Positions 1 through 8,986 are shown, counted from the stretch's first letter. The stretch is DNA of 64,000 bases from Luteibacter flocculans (GCF_023612255.1 NZ_CP063231.1:850001-914000); one strand, 5' to 3'. Made by a program: numbers and translations. Notes: a model not told the origin generated them from the letters alone.

Positions 1-576
1 CTCGCCGGCGACATCCGTGTCGTCGCGGAATGCGCCGATGGCGCGCAAGCGGTGCAGACGATTCCCCAGATACGGCCTGACGTGGTCCTGCTGGACCTGC
101 GCATGCCCAACATGAGCGGCCTGGAGGTGCTCCAGGCTCTCGGTGGCCGCAACGAGCTTCCGCCGACGATCATCCTGACCACGTTCGACGACGACCAACT
201 GGTGCTCTCGGGCCTCAAGGCCGGCGCACGGGGCTACCTGCTGAAGGACGTCTCGCTCGATCAACTGGTCGAAGCGGTACGTACCGTGGCCGCGGGCGGT
301 TCGCTGGTTGCGCCGATGGTGACCCAGCGCCTGCTGGCGGGGGTGGGGCGTATCCAGAACCAGTTCTCCAGCCTCGAGCAGCCCGATCCCCTCACGGAGC
401 GTGAGACGGAGATTCTGCGTCTGCTCTCCGGCGGTTACAGCAACAAGGAGATCGCCAATTCCCTTCGCGTTGCCGAGGGCACGGTGAAGAACCACGTCTC
501 CAACATCCTTTCCAAGCTCGGGGTTCGCGATCGCACCCGCGCCGTCTTGAAGGCCCTGGAACTGGGCATCGTCTAG
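1..576 (+). CDS. NarL/FixJ-family response regulator (5' truncated by window edge)
   Basis: The reading frame is already open at base 1, so the gene begins upstream; 191 residues are visible. The receiver domain shows DVVLLDLRMPNMSG with the phospho-acceptor Asp at visible residue 32, the conserved Thr in ILTTFDDD and the conserved Lys in YLLKD. The C-terminal third is a LuxR-type helix-turn-helix (LTERETEILRLL, then NKEIA and VKNHVSNIL). This is the standard NarL architecture: phosphorylation by a sensor kinase, then promoter binding. The cognate kinase is probably just upstream, outside the window. Target genes cannot be inferred. Confidence 0.93.
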   Translation, partial: LAGDIRVVAECADGAQAVQTIPQIRPDVVLLDLRMPNMSGLEVLQALGGRNELPPTIILTTFDDDQLVLSGLKAGARGYLLKDVSLDQLVEAVRTVAAGGSLVAPMVTQRLLAGVGRIQNQFSSLEQPDPLTERETEILRLLSGGYSNKEIANSLRVAEGTVKNHVSNILSKLGVRDRTRAVLKALELGIV

Positions 577-827
577 CTGAGGAACGTGGGGGAAGGGTGA
601 CCCGAACCTGACCAGGGGTGTGGGCGGGGCTACTCCGGCCGAAAATCCGCTTGTGCGAGCTAGAAAAAAAGGGCAGGCGACCCAATGGCGTTCCCCGCCG
701 CGAGCAAGTACCATCGGCTCTTTCGGCGCGGGCGAACCCCTGCCACGGGCCGATCCATCAGGGGTGACCGCTGGGCGTCCATGGCCTTGCGTGGAGCCTG
801 TTCGTAAGACGTTCGGAGATCCGTGGA
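577..827. other. Intergenic region, nothing clear
   Basis: About 250 bases between the response regulator stop and the SRPBCC gene. I see no convincing terminator, promoter or small gene. The open frames running through it (620–994 plus, 392–685 minus) overlap real genes and have no family resemblance. Confidence 0.4.
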
Positions 828-2195
828 ATGACGCGTCTGTTAGAATTTATCGTCGCCCTAGTCATCGTCGCCGTGCTCGGTGTCGTGGTCGGCGTGGCCA
901 TGCCCTCGACCGGACATGTCGAGCGCGAAATGCTGATCAGCAAGGATCTGCGTCAGGTTTACGACGTTTTCAGCAACTTCCGCCGCTTCCCTGACTACAC
1001 CGTGTTGCGGTCGTTCGACCCGAAGGTGCAGTTCGAGCTGTCCGGCAAGGCCTATGGCCCGGGCGCCAAGATTTCCTGGAAGGCCTCCGACCCGAAGGTG
1101 GGCGATGGCTCGCTGGAAATCGCCTCGATCGATCCGGGCTTCGCCCAGATCTCCGATGCCGGCAAGGGCACCATCGTCTGGAACCTCGACAACGGCTGGC
1201 GTGGCGAGGACAAGAAGTTCACGATCAAGCTCGAGCGCACTGGCCGTAGCCAGAAGCTCGTCAAGGTCAACTGGGCCTACGACGTGTCGTACGGCTTCAA
1301 CCTGATCAACCGCTTCTCGAACCTCTACATCCATGGCGATCCTGACGCGCTGATCCAGTTCAGCCTGTCCAATCTCCAGAACCTGATGGCGTCGATTCCC
1401 AACATCGACTACAGCAAGATGGTTCCGGAAATCGTCGATCAGCCGGCCAAGCCGATCCTGTTCGTCTCGACCACGGCCCCGCGCACGCTGGACGACGTCG
1501 ACACCGCCTCGGACAAGGCCATGGCCGAGATCCAGGCCGCGGCGAAGAAGCTGGGCGTGAACATCGTCAGCCCGCGCATCACGTTCACCACGAACTGGGG
1601 TGACCAGAATTACACCTTCGACGTGGCCGCCGAGATCGATTCGACCACGCTGAAGATCAATGGTCAGGACGTCGAAGTCACGGCCGCCCAGCGTCCGGCA
1701 CTCGATACCGCGGCACCTGCCGAGGCCTCGACTGCCGCCGCGCCTGGCGCCCCTGCCGATGCCGCCACTCCGGGCAGCAAGGACAAGCTCGGTCGCGTGA
1801 TCGTCGATGGCAACGTCAAGGCCGTGCTCGCGTTCGGTGGCAAGGCGCTCAAGACGGAGTGGAACGGCACCGGTGCCGGCCTCCCGCAGACCCGCCAGAT
1901 GCTCGCTGCCTACTCGCAGACCCACGGCTACAAGTACGACGACGTGACCTACCGCGCCTACGACATCCAGGTGAAGGCGCCGGTGAACAACAAGGGCACG
2001 ATCGAGGGCTACGACGAACAGAAGTTCGAGATCTACCTGCCGCTGCAGGGCGACAACCTGCCGTCGCAGACGCCCGAGCAGGAAGCCGGCATGAAGCAGC
2101 CGGGCCTCGAAGACGCGGCTCCGGCCGGTGCGTCCTCGGCTCCGGCCCCGGCGGGTACCGCCCCGGCTCCGGCCAGCACCGCCGCAGCGCAGTAA
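828..2195 (+). CDS. Membrane-anchored SRPBCC-family protein
   Basis: 455 residues. An uncleaved N-terminal hydrophobic helix (about residues 5–25) is followed by a domain resembling polyketide cyclase/START-like SRPBCC proteins (about 30–190: REMLISKDLRQVYDVFSNF, later GPGAKISWKA), which bind hydrophobic ligands. A second region (about 200–290) resembles the effector-type half of such proteins, and a Pro/Ala-rich tail ends the protein. It is probably anchored in the inner membrane with the domain in the periplasm; topology is inferred. The start at 828 directly precedes the hydrophobic helix. A strong terminator follows, so this is likely a single-gene unit. Ligand and physiological role are unknown. 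Confidence 0.8.
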   Translation: MTRLLEFIVALVIVAVLGVVVGVAMPSTGHVEREMLISKDLRQVYDVFSNFRRFPDYTVLRSFDPKVQFELSGKAYGPGAKISWKASDPKVGDGSLEIASIDPGFAQISDAGKGTIVWNLDNGWRGEDKKFTIKLERTGRSQKLVKVNWAYDVSYGFNLINRFSNLYIHGDPDALIQFSLSNLQNLMASIPNIDYSKMVPEIVDQPAKPILFVSTTAPRTLDDVDTASDKAMAEIQAAAKKLGVNIVSPRITFTTNWGDQNYTFDVAAEIDSTTLKINGQDVEVTAAQRPALDTAAPAEASTAAAPGAPADAATPGSKDKLGRVIVDGNVKAVLAFGGKALKTEWNGTGAGLPQTRQMLAAYSQTHGYKYDDVTYRAYDIQVKAPVNNKGTIEGYDEQKFEIYLPLQGDNLPSQTPEQEAGMKQPGLEDAAPAGASSAPAPAGTAPAPASTAAAQ

Positions 2196-2216
2196 CTCGC
2201 GCCCTGAGGCATCGAA

Positions 2217-2247
2217 AACCCCGCCGTGAAAACGGCGGGGTTTTTTG
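2217..2247 (+). terminator. Rho-independent terminator after the SRPBCC gene
   Basis: The stem CCCCGCCGT / ACGGCGGGG with an AAA-type loop is followed by a run of six T. It lies 22 bases after the stop at 2195 and separates this gene from the ABC operon. Confidence 0.9.
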
Positions 2248-2334
2248 TTGCCTGATGAAACGCGCCCGCAAAAACCTTCGCAGCACCATCGCACGTCAGC
2301 GCGCGCAACCCATTCCCCAGCCACGCGCAACCGC

Positions 2335-2350
2335 TACACTGGCGGCGATG
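2335..2350 (+). promoter_or_regulatory. Candidate -10 box giving a leaderless ABC-operon transcript
   Basis: TACACT at 2335–2340 ends seven bases before the ATG at 2348, so transcription would start at or next to the start codon. No good -35 box or Shine-Dalgarno sequence is visible. Inferred from spacing only. Confidence 0.4.
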
Positions 2351-3283
2351 ATCGAAGCCGACCGACTTACTCGCTGCTATGGGCCGCTCACCGCGGTCGA
2401 TTCGCTCAGCCTTCGTGCCGAACCCGGGCAGGTGCTCGGACTGCTCGGTCCCAATGGCGCGGGCAAGTCCACCGCCATGCGTATGATCGCGGGATTCCTC
2501 ACGCCCACGTCCGGTACCGCGCGCGTCTGCGGTCACGACGTGCGCAAGGAGCCGCTCGCCGCGAAGCGCGCGCTCGGGTACCTGCCCGAAGGGGCCCCCA
2601 GCTACGGCGAAATGACGATCCGCGAGTTTCTCGTCTTCATGATCCGCGTACGTGGTCTGGAGCGCGACATCGCCTATCGCCGCTTCGACGAGGTGGTCAC
2701 GCGGCTGGAACTGGACGATATGCTGGATCAGACGATCGGCACGCTGTCCAAGGGCCTTCGTCGCCGCGTCGGCCTTGCTCAGGCGATCCTGCACGATCCG
2801 CCGGTGCTCATGCTCGACGAACCGACCGACGGCCTCGATCCGAACCAGAAGCATTCGGTACGCATGCTCATCGATGCGATGGCGCGCGAGCGCACTATCC
2901 TTATTTCGACGCATCTGCTCGAAGAGGTCCACGCCCTGTGCAACCGCGTCGCCATCATCGCCAAGGGGCAATTGCTCGCCGATGCGACGCCCGCGGAACT
3001 GGAAGCGCGTTCGCGTTACCACGGCGCGGTCTCGTTCAGTGCACCCGGTAGTGGCGTGTCGCGCGAGATGCTGGCACGCATACCCAATGTGTCGATGGTC
3101 GAGGTCGATCCGCTGGACGGCCGGGTGACGGTGTTCCCGCGCGCAGGCCAACCGATTCTCGACGAGGTGCAGGCACTTTTGCGCACGCAGAACCTCGAAG
3201 TCTCTGAGATCCAACTGGAACGCGGTCGCCTCGACGAAGTGTTCCGGCAGATCACCACACAGCCGCGCGAGGTGCGCGCATGA
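2348..3283 (+). CDS. ABC transporter ATP-binding protein (GldA/NatA-like)
   Basis: 311 residues from ATG 2348. The frame stays open far upstream (to 1859), but that part crosses the previous gene and its terminator, and the ABC fold starts at MIEADRLTRCYG. Walker A is GPNGAGKST (34–42), the signature is LSKGLRRRVGLAQ, Walker B is VLMLDEPTDGLDP and the switch His is in ILISTH. The C-terminal extension is typical of ABC-2 ATPases such as GldA. It should energise the membrane protein encoded next, whose start overlaps this stop (ATGA at 3280–3283). The substrate is not known. Confidence 0.93.
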   Translation: MIEADRLTRCYGPLTAVDSLSLRAEPGQVLGLLGPNGAGKSTAMRMIAGFLTPTSGTARVCGHDVRKEPLAAKRALGYLPEGAPSYGEMTIREFLVFMIRVRGLERDIAYRRFDEVVTRLELDDMLDQTIGTLSKGLRRRVGLAQAILHDPPVLMLDEPTDGLDPNQKHSVRMLIDAMARERTILISTHLLEEVHALCNRVAIIAKGQLLADATPAELEARSRYHGAVSFSAPGSGVSREMLARIPNVSMVEVDPLDGRVTVFPRAGQPILDEVQALLRTQNLEVSEIQLERGRLDEVFRQITTQPREVRA

Positions 3284-4014
3284 ACGCCGCACTCGCCATC
3301 GCACGCCGCGAGCTGTGGAGCTACTTCGTCACACCGGTGGCGTACGTGTTCATGGTGATCTTCCTGGTTCTTGCCGGGCTGCTCACTTTCTACACAGGCG
3401 ACTTCTACGATCGCGGTCTGGCCGACCTGCAACCGTTCTTCGACATGCACCCCTGGCTCTACCTCGTGCTGGTGCCGGCGGTCACGATGTCGACCTGGGC
3501 GGAAGAGCGCGCCTCGGGCAGCCTCGAATTGCTCTTCTCGCTGCCGGTGACGATCTCGCAGGCCGTGCTAGGCAAGTTCCTCGCCGCATGGGGCTTCATC
3601 GGCATCTGCCTCCTGCTCACCTTTCCGATCTGGATCACCGTCAACTACCTCGGCGATCCCGACAACGGCGTGGTACTCGCGGGCTACGTGGGTAGCTGGC
3701 TCATGGCGGGTGCGTTCATCGCGATCGGTACCTGCATGTCCACGAGTACGCGCAGCCAGATCATCGCCTTCATCCTCACGGCGGCGGTGTGCTTTCTGTT
3801 GCTGCTCATCGGCCAGCCGCAGGTCATCGACTTCTTCCAGGATTCGCTTCCGCCGAAGTTGCTCGGCGCCATGGGGCAGTTGAGCATCGCGCGACATGCC
3901 AACGCCATCGCGCGCGGGGTGCTCGACCTGCGCGACCTCGTCTACTTCTTCGCCACGATCGTCGCCTGGCTGGCGGCGAGTGTGGTCATGCTCGACCTGA
4001 AGCGGACGCGTTGA
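3280..4014 (+). CDS. ABC-2 type permease (GldF-like)
   Basis: 244 residues with about six transmembrane segments. It begins with the conserved RRELWSYFVTPVAYVFM stretch of GldF-type permeases and contains TWAEERASGSLELLFSLPV, the motif typical of ABC-2 permeases of this subgroup. Its start overlaps the ATPase stop by four bases and the GldG-like gene starts two bases after its stop, indicating one operon. In Bacteroidetes GldA/F/G support gliding. In proteobacteria the same trio occurs without known gliding, so a motility role should not be assumed. Confidence 0.9.
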   Translation: MNAALAIARRELWSYFVTPVAYVFMVIFLVLAGLLTFYTGDFYDRGLADLQPFFDMHPWLYLVLVPAVTMSTWAEERASGSLELLFSLPVTISQAVLGKFLAAWGFIGICLLLTFPIWITVNYLGDPDNGVVLAGYVGSWLMAGAFIAIGTCMSTSTRSQIIAFILTAAVCFLLLLIGQPQVIDFFQDSLPPKLLGAMGQLSIARHANAIARGVLDLRDLVYFFATIVAWLAASVVMLDLKRTR

Positions 4015-4016
4015 CG

Positions 4017-5870
4017 ATGCGCCACATGCATCTCTCCCGCTCGTTCCGGCTGCGCCTGGCGCTGTTCGGCATCGCCGTGCTGTTCCTCGTGGTGGTCGCG
4101 ACCAGTTCGATGTCCTTGCGCACCGCGCGCGTCGATCTCACCGCCGACCGCATCTATACGCTGACGCCGGGTACCCAGGAGATCGTCGACAGCCTGCGCA
4201 AGCCGCTGAACCTTACCTTGTACTTCTCCGAACATGCGACGCGGGATCTGCCGCAGCTTCGCAGTTACGAGCAGCGCGTGCACGAAATGCTGCGCGAGAT
4301 CGCGGTGCGCGCGCATGGGCGTATCCGCCTCAGGGTGATCGATCCCGTGCCGTACTCCGACGACGAGGACGCCGCGGAAAGCTACGGACTCTCCCCTGCG
4401 AGTGGTGGCAGCAACGGCGAGCGTGTGTTCTTCGGCCTGGTGGGTGCGGACGGCAGCGGCGATGTGCCGCCGCAGGCGATCCCGTTCTTCGACCCCGCGC
4501 GCGAGGCCTTCGTCGAGTACGACATCGCCAAGCTGCTTTACGAACTCGGTATGCCGACGAAACCACGGCTCGGCGTCATCAGCTCGCTGCCGGTGGAGGG
4601 CAACCTGGTGATCGGCGAGCCGGCATGGGCGGTCGTGCGGCAGCTCGACCAACTGGCCGACGTGACCACGCTGGATCCCAGCGACCTGACGCATATCGAC
4701 GACGCGCTCAAGGTCGTGCTCCTGGTCCATCCGAAGCACCTGTCCGACGATGCGCTCTATGCGATCGACCAATACGTTCTGCGCGGCGGACACCTTGTGG
4801 TCTTCGTCGATCCCGATGCGGAAATGGACAATGCGCCACTGATCGATTCGCATGGCATCGTGGACGACCACGATTCGGATCTGCGCCGTCTGTTCGAAGC
4901 GTGGGGCGTGGTCTACGACCCCACCAAGGTTGTCCTCGACCGCTCGCAGGCGCTCACCATTGAACTCAACGGCAACAGCGTGGCGCATCCCGCCATGCTC
5001 GGCCTTGGCCCTCAGGATCTCAACCACGACGACGTGATGACGGCCAGCCTGCAGCGGGTGAACTTCTCCACCGCGGGGTTCTTCGAGCTGGCGCCCGACA
5101 CGAAGGCGCGCATGGTGCCGCTCGTGCAGACGTCCGACGAAGCGGCGGTGGTACCCGCCCAGCGCGCGCGCGACGCCGCGAGTGATCCAGCCAGCCTTCT
5201 CGAGAACTACGAGCCGACGCACGAGCGCTATGTGCTGGCAGCGCGCCTGCGCGATACGTTCCGCACGGCCTTTCCGGAACGCCAGGAGAAGGGGCATCTT
5301 GCGAACGCCGCGGCGCCCGGCGAAGTGGTGCTCGTGGCGGATACGGACCTGCTTTCCGATCGTCTCTGGATCGACGTGCAGCCGCTGCTGGGACAGCAGC
5401 AGCTCACGCCGTTCGCCAACAACGGCGACTTCGTCGCCAACATCGTGGACAACCTCGGTGGCTCGACGGCACTGCTGTCGATCCGCGGTCGGGTGAATTC
5501 CCAGCGCCCGTTCACTAAGGTGCGCGCGCTACAGGCCGCAGCGGATCGCAAGTTCCTGGTCAAGAAGCGTGAGCTGGAGAACGAGCTGTACGAGACCCAG
5601 CGTCGCCTCGCCGAACTGCAGCCGGTGAAGAACGCCGCCACGCCCACCACGCCCACAGCCGAACAGCGCCGCGAGGTGGAGCAATATCTCCAGCGCAAGC
5701 TCGCCATCGGCAAGGAACTGCGCGACGTGCAGCATCAGCTCAATGCAGAGATCGATGCGCTGGGCCTGCGCCTGAAGTTCATCAATATCGTACTGGTGCC
5801 CGGCATCGTGGCCTTGATCGGCCTGATCTACGGCTGGCGGCGTACGCGTCGCAGCCGACGCGTGGTCTGA
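4017..5870 (+). CDS. GldG-family ABC auxiliary protein
   Basis: 617 residues from ATG 4017, two bases after the permease stop. There is an N-terminal transmembrane helix (about 12–32), then the GldG/ABC_transp_aux signature region (VDLTADRIYTLTPGTQEIV), a large periplasmic part with GHLVVFVDPDAE, a Lys/Arg/Glu/Gln-rich coiled-coil stretch (about 500–570) and a C-terminal transmembrane helix followed by Arg residues. This two-helix arrangement fits the auxiliary subunit of GldA/F/G-type transporters. A DUF4340 gene often follows in related operons; here a CtaG-like gene follows instead. The longer frame from 3789 overlaps the permease and was not used. Confidence 0.88.
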   Translation: MRHMHLSRSFRLRLALFGIAVLFLVVVATSSMSLRTARVDLTADRIYTLTPGTQEIVDSLRKPLNLTLYFSEHATRDLPQLRSYEQRVHEMLREIAVRAHGRIRLRVIDPVPYSDDEDAAESYGLSPASGGSNGERVFFGLVGADGSGDVPPQAIPFFDPAREAFVEYDIAKLLYELGMPTKPRLGVISSLPVEGNLVIGEPAWAVVRQLDQLADVTTLDPSDLTHIDDALKVVLLVHPKHLSDDALYAIDQYVLRGGHLVVFVDPDAEMDNAPLIDSHGIVDDHDSDLRRLFEAWGVVYDPTKVVLDRSQALTIELNGNSVAHPAMLGLGPQDLNHDDVMTASLQRVNFSTAGFFELAPDTKARMVPLVQTSDEAAVVPAQRARDAASDPASLLENYEPTHERYVLAARLRDTFRTAFPERQEKGHLANAAAPGEVVLVADTDLLSDRLWIDVQPLLGQQQLTPFANNGDFVANIVDNLGGSTALLSIRGRVNSQRPFTKVRALQAAADRKFLVKKRELENELYETQRRLAELQPVKNAATPTTPTAEQRREVEQYLQRKLAIGKELRDVQHQLNAEIDALGLRLKFINIVLVPGIVALIGLIYGWRRTRRSRRVV

Positions 5871-5871
5871 C

Positions 5872-6750
5872 GTGCTCGACAGCGCATTGAAATGGATCGT
5901 GCCCTGGGAGTTTTCCTGGGTCTTCCTGATTGTCTTTCTTGGCGCGAGCTGGCTGTATCTGCGCGGGGTTCGGCAATTGCGCGTGTCACCGTCGCGGCAG
6001 TTGGCGTTCTGGGCCGGCATGGCGATGATCTACATCGCCCTGCATACCTATTTCGATTATTTCGCCGAGCATGAATTCTTCATGCATCGCATCCAGCAGG
6101 TGCTGCTGCATCATCTGGCGCCGTTGCTTCTGATCGCGTCGTATCCGGGTACCGTGCTGCGCGCCGGGTTGCCGTTGAGTTGGCGCATGCGTGTGCGCAA
6201 GGCAGGGCAGTCGCTGGCGTGGCGAATCGTCGCATCGGTGGCCTTCAACCCCGCCTTCGTCACGCTGTTTTTCGTGGTGCTGATCCTCGTTTGGCTGATA
6301 CCGGGCATGCAGACGCTGGCGATGCTGGACTGGCGTATATACCGGGCGATGAACTGGTCGATGGTGCTTTCCGGCCTGTCCTACTGGTGGCTGGTGCTGG
6401 ATCACCGCCCGAAGCCGCCCGGTCGCATGTCGCCCGGCTGGCGCGTGCTGTCACCGGCGATCACGATGACGCCGCAGATTGTGGCTGGCGCCATCGTCAC
6501 CTTCTCCAAGACCGATCTGTATCCCATCTTCGAGATCTGCGGGCGCGCCTTCACCATGAACGTGCTCACCGGCCAATTGATCGGTGGCGTGATCATGTGG
6601 GTGCCCGCCGCGATGATCGAATCGATCGGCGGGCTGCTGGCGCTGCGCCAGTGGCTTCGGCTCTCGCGCCGTCGCCATGTGGGAGCCGCCATGGCAGCGA
6701 GAAGCCGGCAGCGCCGTGAAGCCGTGAGGCGCGTTTCCTCGCCGCTGTAG
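5872..6750 (+). CDS. CtaG-like cytochrome c oxidase assembly membrane protein
   Basis: 292 residues, GTG start one base after the previous stop. The polytopic protein has His-rich motifs typical of the Caa3_CtaG family (YFAEHEFFMHRIQQVLLHHLAPLLL), which helps build copper-containing terminal oxidases. It lies in the same tight run as the ABC genes, although a functional link is not obvious. The last 23 residues (from codon 6679, [11 protein letters not shown] onward) and the stop codon are encoded by a REP-like repeat found elsewhere in the window between genes, so the native C-terminus was probably changed by repeat insertion. Confidence 0.85.
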   Translation: MLDSALKWIVPWEFSWVFLIVFLGASWLYLRGVRQLRVSPSRQLAFWAGMAMIYIALHTYFDYFAEHEFFMHRIQQVLLHHLAPLLLIASYPGTVLRAGLPLSWRMRVRKAGQSLAWRIVASVAFNPAFVTLFFVVLILVWLIPGMQTLAMLDWRIYRAMNWSMVLSGLSYWWLVLDHRPKPPGRMSPGWRVLSPAITMTPQIVAGAIVTFSKTDLYPIFEICGRAFTMNVLTGQLIGGVIMWVPAAMIESIGGLLALRQWLRLSRRRHVGAAMAARSRQRREAVRRVSSPL

Positions 6751-6759
6751 CGGCTCCTG
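6679..6759. repeat. REP-like inverted repeat (type 2) inside the ctaG-like 3' end
   Basis: Left arm GTGGGAGCCGCCATGGC and right arm GCCGCTGTAGCGGCTCC form a stem (GGAGCCGC / GCGGCTCC). The same element lies at 8894–8976 and 16121–16203. Here its left part is translated and the right arm contains the TAG stop. Confidence 0.8.
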
Positions 6760-6780
6760 CAGTCAGCCGTGTGCGTCGCT

Positions 6781-7551
6781 TCAATAGACCTCGGGCACGC
6801 GCTCCGCCTTGGCGGTGACCTTGTCCTTCTTGAGCTTGCCCTTCAGCGGGGGCAGGTCGAATTCCTTGTCGGGGCAGAGCTTGTCAGGAATCTGATCGAG
6901 CAGGTGACGGATGAGGTTGAGGCGCCCACGCTTCTGATTGTTGAAATCCACGACGAACCAGGGCGCGTCATGCGAATCCGTGTGCTGGATCATGGCGTCG
7001 CGCAGATCGCCGATCTCGACGTACTTCTCGCGCGCCTTCAGATCCACGGGCGACAGTTTCCAGCGCTTGAGCGGGTCTGCCGCGCGTTCGGCAAAGCGCT
7101 CCTCCTGCTCGTCCTGATCCACCGACAGCCAGTACTTGAACAGCAGGATGCCGTCGTCGGTGAGCAATTTTTCGAAGGTGGGGCAGGCCTTCATGAAGGC
7201 GTCGTATTGTTTGTCGGTACAGAAGCCCATCGCCGGTTCCACCACGGCGCGGTTGTACCAGCTGCGATCGAACAGCACGAGTTCGCCCGCTTGTGGCAGA
7301 TGTTCCACGTAACGCTGGAAATACCACTGGGTGTCTTCGTCCGGGGAGGGCTTGCCAAGCGCCACGACACGCGCAGCGCGGGTATCGAGCTTGTCGGTGA
7401 TGGCCTTGATGGTGCCACCCTTGCCAGCCGCATCGCGGCCCTCGAAGATCACCACCATGCGCTTGCCGGACATGCGCAACCAGCGGGTCAAGCCGACCAA
7501 TTCGATCTGCAGCTCTTCGAGCGCTTTCTCGTATTCTTTTTTCTTGCCCAT
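6781..7551 (-). CDS. ppk2: Polyphosphate kinase 2 (PPK2 family)
   Basis: 256 residues, a normal length for single-domain PPK2. Walker A is GRDAAGKGG (38–46), followed by TIKAITDKLD. The Walker B region is LVLFDRSWYNRAVVEP, and the lid has DDGILLFKYWLSVDQDEQ. PPK2 enzymes transfer phosphate between polyphosphate and nucleoside mono- or diphosphates; class I members mostly convert NDP to NTP using polyP. The gene stands alone on the minus strand, convergent with the ctaG-like gene, its stop only 31 bases from the opposing stop. Nucleotide preference cannot be read from the sequence. Confidence 0.95.
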   Translation of the reverse strand: MGKKKEYEKALEELQIELVGLTRWLRMSGKRMVVIFEGRDAAGKGGTIKAITDKLDTRAARVVALGKPSPDEDTQWYFQRYVEHLPQAGELVLFDRSWYNRAVVEPAMGFCTDKQYDAFMKACPTFEKLLTDDGILLFKYWLSVDQDEQEERFAERAADPLKRWKLSPVDLKAREKYVEIGDLRDAMIQHTDSHDAPWFVVDFNNQKRGRLNLIRHLLDQIPDKLCPDKEFDLPPLKGKLKKDKVTAKAERVPEVY

Positions 7552-7600
7552 GCGACGGCTCCACTTCGGACGTAACCCCGAGTGTGCCTCAAATGGGGGG

Positions 7601-7785
7601 CGCTATAGCGGGGCGAAGCCAACGAAGCACATGTGAGCCCCCACCGTGGTGGCAAAAAAGCCAACGAAGCAGCGGTGGGAGCCACCCTGGTGGCGATAAG
7701 CCAACGAAGCGGTGTAGCGGTGAGGCAAGGGTGCCTCCCGCCGGCAAGCTCCCATCGCCAGCAGGCTGGCTCCCACCAGTAAGTT
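7601..7785. repeat. Cluster of REP-like repeats (types 1 and 2)
   Basis: AGCCAACGAAGC occurs three times (7617–7628, 7659–7670, 7699–7710) at 40–42 base spacing, alternating with GTGGGAGCC / CCACCGTGGTGGC arms. At 7751–7777 a single type 1 arm matches one arm of the inverted repeat at 63141–63212. The cluster fills the gap between the minus-strand prfA stop and ppk2 start. Confidence 0.8.
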
Positions 7786-7796
7786 CGAGGCAGGCC

Positions 7797-8879
7797 TCAG
7801 GCGCTTGCAGTAAGCGTCTGCAGCTCGTCTGCCTGGTGCTCGCGGGTGAGGGTGTCGATCAATTCGTCCAGATCGCCCTGCATGACCTCGGTGAGGCGGT
7901 AGAGGGTGAGATTGATGCGGTGGTCGGTGATGCGGCCCTGCGGGAAATTGTAGGTGCGGATGCGCTGGCTGCGATCGCCCGAGCCGACCTGCAGTCGCCG
8001 CGATTCGGCTTGCGCCGCGCTCTGCTTGCTGCGCTCCGCGTCGAGCAGGCGCGCCTTGAGCAGGCTCATCGCGCGGGCGCGGTTCTTGTGCTGGCTGCGC
8101 TCGTCCTGGCATTCCACCACCGTGCCCGTGGGCAGGTGCGTGATGCGGATGGCCGAGTCGGTCTTGTTCACGTGCTGTCCGCCCGCGCCCGATGCGCGAA
8201 ACGTATCGACCTTGAGGTCGGCGTCGCGCAACTCGATGTCGTCGACCTCATCCTGCTCGGGCAGGATCGCGACGGTAGCGGCGGAGGTATGGATGCGCCC
8301 CTGCGATTCGGTTTCGGGCACGCGCTGCACGCGATGCGTGCCGGACTCGAACTTCAGCTTCGAGTACGCACCGCGACCTTCGATGCGCGCGACGACTTCC
8401 TTGTAGCCGCCATGTTCGCCTTCGTTGGCGTTGAGAATCTCGACGTGCCAGCGCTGGCGTTCGGCGTAACGTGCATACATGCGGAACAGATCGCCTGCGA
8501 AGATCGCCGCCTCGTCGCCACCCGTGCCGGCGCGCACTTCGAGGAACAGGTTGCCCTCGTCGCGTGGGTCTTTCGGCAGGAGGAGGATCTGCAATTCGCT
8601 GTCGAGTCGGGCGAGATGCGCCTCGATGCGCGCGACGTCGTCGGCTGCCATCTCGCGCATTTCCGGGTCGTCGAGCATCGCTCGCGTCTCGGCCAGTTCG
8701 CGTTCCGCCTGGTCGTGGTCCTTCAAAGAGGCGGTCACGGCTTCGAGCTGGGCGTACTCGCGCGACAGCTCGCGGAAGCGCTGCCCGTCGGCGAGCACGT
8801 CAGGCTGTGCGAGCAGCAGGCCGATTTCCTCATGGCGTTCGGCGAGGGCTTCGAGTTTGCGGCGGATCGAGGGGGTCAT
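7797..8879 (-). CDS. prfA: Peptide chain release factor 1
   Basis: 360 residues from ATG 8879, the same length as E. coli RF1; a TTG nine bases upstream (8888) is less likely. The codon-recognition motif reads PET (the PxT of RF1, not the SPF of RF2) in [15 protein letters not shown], and the peptidyl-tRNA hydrolysis motif is GGQ in [17 protein letters not shown]1 reads UAA and UAG in the ribosomal A site and releases the finished peptide. It sits downstream of hemA on the same strand, the hemA–prfA order seen in many gammaproteobacteria, here separated by about 107 bases containing a REP-like repeat. Confidence 0.97.
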   Translation of the reverse strand: MTPSIRRKLEALAERHEEIGLLLAQPDVLADGQRFRELSREYAQLEAVTASLKDHDQAERELAETRAMLDDPEMREMAADDVARIEAHLARLDSELQILLLPKDPRDEGNLFLEVRAGTGGDEAAIFAGDLFRMYARYAERQRWHVEILNANEGEHGGYKEVVARIEGRGAYSKLKFESGTHRVQRVPETESQGRIHTSAATVAILPEQDEVDDIELRDADLKVDTFRASGAGGQHVNKTDSAIRITHLPTGTVVECQDERSQHKNRARAMSLLKARLLDAERSKQSAAQAESRRLQVGSGDRSQRIRTYNFPQGRITDHRINLTLYRLTEVMQGDLDELIDTLTREHQADELQTLTASA

Positions 8880-8893
8880 TCGGGTCAACAGAT

Positions 8894-8976
8894 GTGGGAG
8901 CCGCCATGGCGGCGAGAAGCCAACGGAGCTATGAAGCCGGGAGGAGGGTGCCCCTCGCGGCGATAGCGGCTCCTGC
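8894..8976. repeat. REP-like inverted repeat (type 2) between hemA and prfA
   Basis: Begins GTGGGAGCCGCCATGGCG, contains AAGCCAACGGAGC and ends with CGATAGCGGCTCCTGC. The outer arms GGAGCCGC / GCGGCTCC can pair. Same family as 6679–6759 and 16121–16203. Confidence 0.85.
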
Positions 8977-8986
8977 TATCCGCACA

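Noticed and set aside
1859-2347. N-terminal extension of the ABC ATPase frame
   Set aside because: It overlaps the end of the SRPBCC gene and a strong terminator; the family fold begins at ATG 2348.
7617-7710. Three AGCCAACGAAGC copies at about 41-base spacing as a CRISPR
   Set aside because: Repeats are only 12 bases and the spacers are themselves related palindromic REP arms, with no cas genes.
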